Assembly: GCF_900637185.1 (NCBI RefSeq)
Contig: NZ_LR134352.1
Coordinates: 1,488,001 to 1,552,000, forward strand
Source: Nocardia asteroides
GTDB lineage: Bacteria; Actinomycetota; Actinomycetes; Mycobacteriales; Mycobacteriaceae
Direction: 5' to 3'
Length of the DNA stretch: 64,000 nucleotides
A program made the translations under genes and the position numbers. A model generated the notes under the pieces. It made no database searches, was not told the DNA's origin, and saw only the letters and a program-made list of their open reading frames with translations. Of the stretch, positions 62,556 to 64,000 are shown piece after piece; within the stretch, counting starts at the first letter, position 1, and every line of letters begins with the position of its first letter.

Positions 62556-63158
62556 ATGCTGGGCGTGGGTGACTATTTCGAGCGGATCGTCGATGTCGAG
62601 GTGACGGCGGACGAGGCCGCCGCGCTGGCCGAGCGCGTGGTGGCCCGGTTGGTGGCACGTGGTGTGCTCGTGCGGGAGACCTCGCGGGCCGGGGTGTACA
62701 GCCTGCAGGTCGACGAAGGGTATGTGGCGGGCGCGGATTGGGGGCGGGTCGCGCAGGATTGGGGTGCCGATTGGCAGCCGGGGCCGGTGGCGGTGATCGT
62801 CGGCAGGCACCCGCATCACCCAGGTCAGGGCGCCATCCCACCGTCCGCCGCCGACTGCCCGCACTGCGACGTCACCACCGTGATCATCGACTACCCCCAG
62901 CAGTGGGAGCCCGATCCCGCCGTCTGGCAACCCTTCTCCGACGCGATCGACGACTGGCAGGAGACCGGGGCGGGCGCGGTCACCTGCGCCACCTGTGGCA
63001 CGGCCAGCCCCGTCACCACCTGGGGATGGGCCGACGACTTCGCCCTCGGGGCCCTCGCCTTCGACTTCTGGGGCTGGCCACCGCTGGCCGGCGAATTCGT
63101 CACCGAGTTCGCCGACCTGCTCGGCCACCGCGTCACCCACCACACGGGCAAATTCTGA
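62556..63158 (+). CDS. Hypothetical protein with two CxxC motifs
   Basis: 200 aa, start ATG 62556 (GTG 62565 also possible). Acidic, no signal or membrane helix. CPHC at about 109-112 and CATC at about 147-150 may form a zinc ribbon or bind a metal. WGWADDF and FDFWGWPPLAGEF are aromatic-rich. Family unknown to me. It is convergent with the P450 gene, 8 bp apart. Confidence 0.6.
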   Translation: MLGVGDYFERIVDVEVTADEAAALAERVVARLVARGVLVRETSRAGVYSLQVDEGYVAGADWGRVAQDWGADWQPGPVAVIVGRHPHHPGQGAIPPSAADCPHCDVTTVIIDYPQQWEPDPAVWQPFSDAIDDWQETGAGAVTCATCGTASPVTTWGWADDFALGALAFDFWGWPPLAGEFVTEFADLLGHRVTHHTGKF

Positions 63159-63165
63159 CCGCGGG

Positions 63166-64000
63166 TCAGTCGCCGGACGCCTCCGACGCGGCGGCGGGCA
63201 CGGTGGCGGCCTGTCCGAGCAGCGCGGGCATCTTGGAGAACCCGTGCAGCGTGGACAGCTGACGGCGGTGCGGCTCGCCGTCCAGGGTCAGGTTCGGGAA
63301 CCGCTCGAACAGCGCGGGCAGCGCGTAGGTGCCCTCCAGCCTGGCCAGGCTCGAGCCGATGCAGGCGTGCACGCCGGAGCCGAAGGAGATGTGCTCCTTG
63401 GCGTTGGCCCGGGTCACGTCGAACTTGTGCGGCTCGGGGAACTTCTCGGGATCGCGGTTCGCGCCCGCCAGCGACACGATGATCGACTTTCCCGGTTGCA
63501 GTTCCACCCCGCCGAGTTCCAGCGGCTCCAGCGCGCGGCGCGCGGTCAGCTGCACCGGCGGCTCGTAGCGCAGCAGTTCCTCGACCGCGTTGGGCCAGCG
63601 CTGCGGCTCGGCCTGGAGCAGGTCGAGCTGGTCGCGGTGGGTCAGCAGCAGCGGGATCGCGTTGCCGAGCAGGTTCATGGTGGTCTCGAAGCCGGCGCCC
63701 ATCAGCACGTTCGCGCTGGCCATCAGCTCGGTGTCGTTCAGGTCGCCCGAGGTCACCAGGGTGCTGAAGATGTCGTCGCCGGGGTTGTCGCGCACCTTCC
63801 GGATGTGCTCGGTGAGGTAGCCCTCCATCTTCGCCGTCGCCGCCATCGCGCGCCGGTGCGTCTCCCAGGAGATGCCCACGTCGAGCAGCGGTGTCACCAC
63901 CTCGCCCCAGCGCAGGAACAGGTCGCGGTCGGCGGCCGGGAAGCCGAGCATCTCGCCGATCATCGCTACCGGCACCTGGGCGGCGAATTCGGCGATGAGG
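63166..64000 (-). CDS. Cytochrome P450 (N-terminus cut by window edge)
   Basis: Visible 278 residues of a bacterial class I P450. The I-helix oxygen-binding AGFETTMNLL, K-helix EELLR, and heme loop FGSGVHACIGSSLARLE with the axial Cys are intact. The upstream frame continues through the window edge, reading LIAEFAAQVPVAMIGE, so about 120 N-terminal residues are missing. CYP class cannot be assigned; no ferredoxin is in view. Confidence 0.92.
   Translation of the reverse strand, partial: LIAEFAAQVPVAMIGEMLGFPAADRDLFLRWGEVVTPLLDVGISWETHRRAMAATAKMEGYLTEHIRKVRDNPGDDIFSTLVTSGDLNDTELMASANVLMGAGFETTMNLLGNAIPLLLTHRDQLDLLQAEPQRWPNAVEELLRYEPPVQLTARRALEPLELGGVELQPGKSIIVSLAGANRDPEKFPEPHKFDVTRANAKEHISFGSGVHACIGSSLARLEGTYALPALFERFPNLTLDGEPHRRQLSTLHGFSKMPALLGQAATVPAAASEASGD

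Overview
The window is high-GC actinobacterial chromosome, most likely from Nocardia or a close relative in the Nocardiaceae. I base this on four things: dense GC-rich genes with frequent GTG starts; many start codons lying 6-8 nt after a TANNNT -10 box (leaderless); a gene order that, as I remember it, tracks the M. tuberculosis Rv0879c-Rv0909 segment (DUF2530, marR, spoU, DUF2537, sepH, serC, citA, gltA2, prrB/prrA, accD3, echA6, Rv0906-like, Rv0909-like); and lineage-typical families (NIT-domain kinase conservon, DUF8020-like secreted proteins, DUF6928). No tRNA, rRNA, CRISPR array, IS element or prophage was recognised.

Layout. 0-13 kb: a GHKL/sacsin-like ATPase, a TetR regulator, an exported ceramidase, then the conserved block DUF2530-marR-yccF-spoU-DUF2537-DUF6928-sepH-serC, and a lipid-anchored NodB deacetylase. 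13.3-15.06 kb: an AT-richer accessory patch with one intact small ORF and a decayed GAD-like/Tdi1 immunity-type gene. 15-26.8 kb: central metabolism and control, with two citrate synthases (citA, gltA), pdxH, an MFS exporter, an FKBP, two envelope proteins, prrAB and propionyl-CoA synthetase. 27.1-32.2 kb: a complete conservon (kinase, roadblock, DUF742, GTPase) whose kinase has a roughly 600-residue tail built on LPQR repeats. 32.3-39.4 kb: small regulators, accD3, an aldo/keto reductase, a flavin monooxygenase, the echA6 pseudo-crotonase and an MBL protein. 39-42 kb: ligD flanked by two Rv0909-like small proteins and a large inverted repeat. 42-50.6 kb: isochorismatase-like hydrolase, a second DUF8020-like protein, a two-gene ECF transporter, a phosphodiesterase, an ECF41-type sigma factor with its flavoprotein neighbour, and a pseudouridine synthase. 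50.6-64 kb: adenylate cyclase, GNAT, imine-reductase-like enzyme, GAP and SulP membrane proteins, a secreted lipase behind a 24-bp palindromic operator, an alkylsulfatase-like MBL enzyme, a tandem MerR regulator, AraC regulator, small proteins and a truncated P450.

How the genes work together. Several sets look like functional units: prrA-prrB (ATGA overlap), the four-gene conservon (overlapping starts and stops), ecfA-ecfT (ATGA), spoU-DUF2537 (GTGA), XRE-membrane protein (ATGA), echA6-MBL (TGATG), and sigJ with its downstream oxidoreductase. The most unusual items are the kinase repeat tail, the dying immunity-type gene at 14.4-15.05 kb, the promoter-operator overlap before the lipase, the paired DUF8020-like proteins, and the imperfect cruciform after ligD. 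I saw no clearly novel multi-gene defence or biosynthetic system; the accessory patch and the repeat-tailed conservon are the best candidates for new biology.
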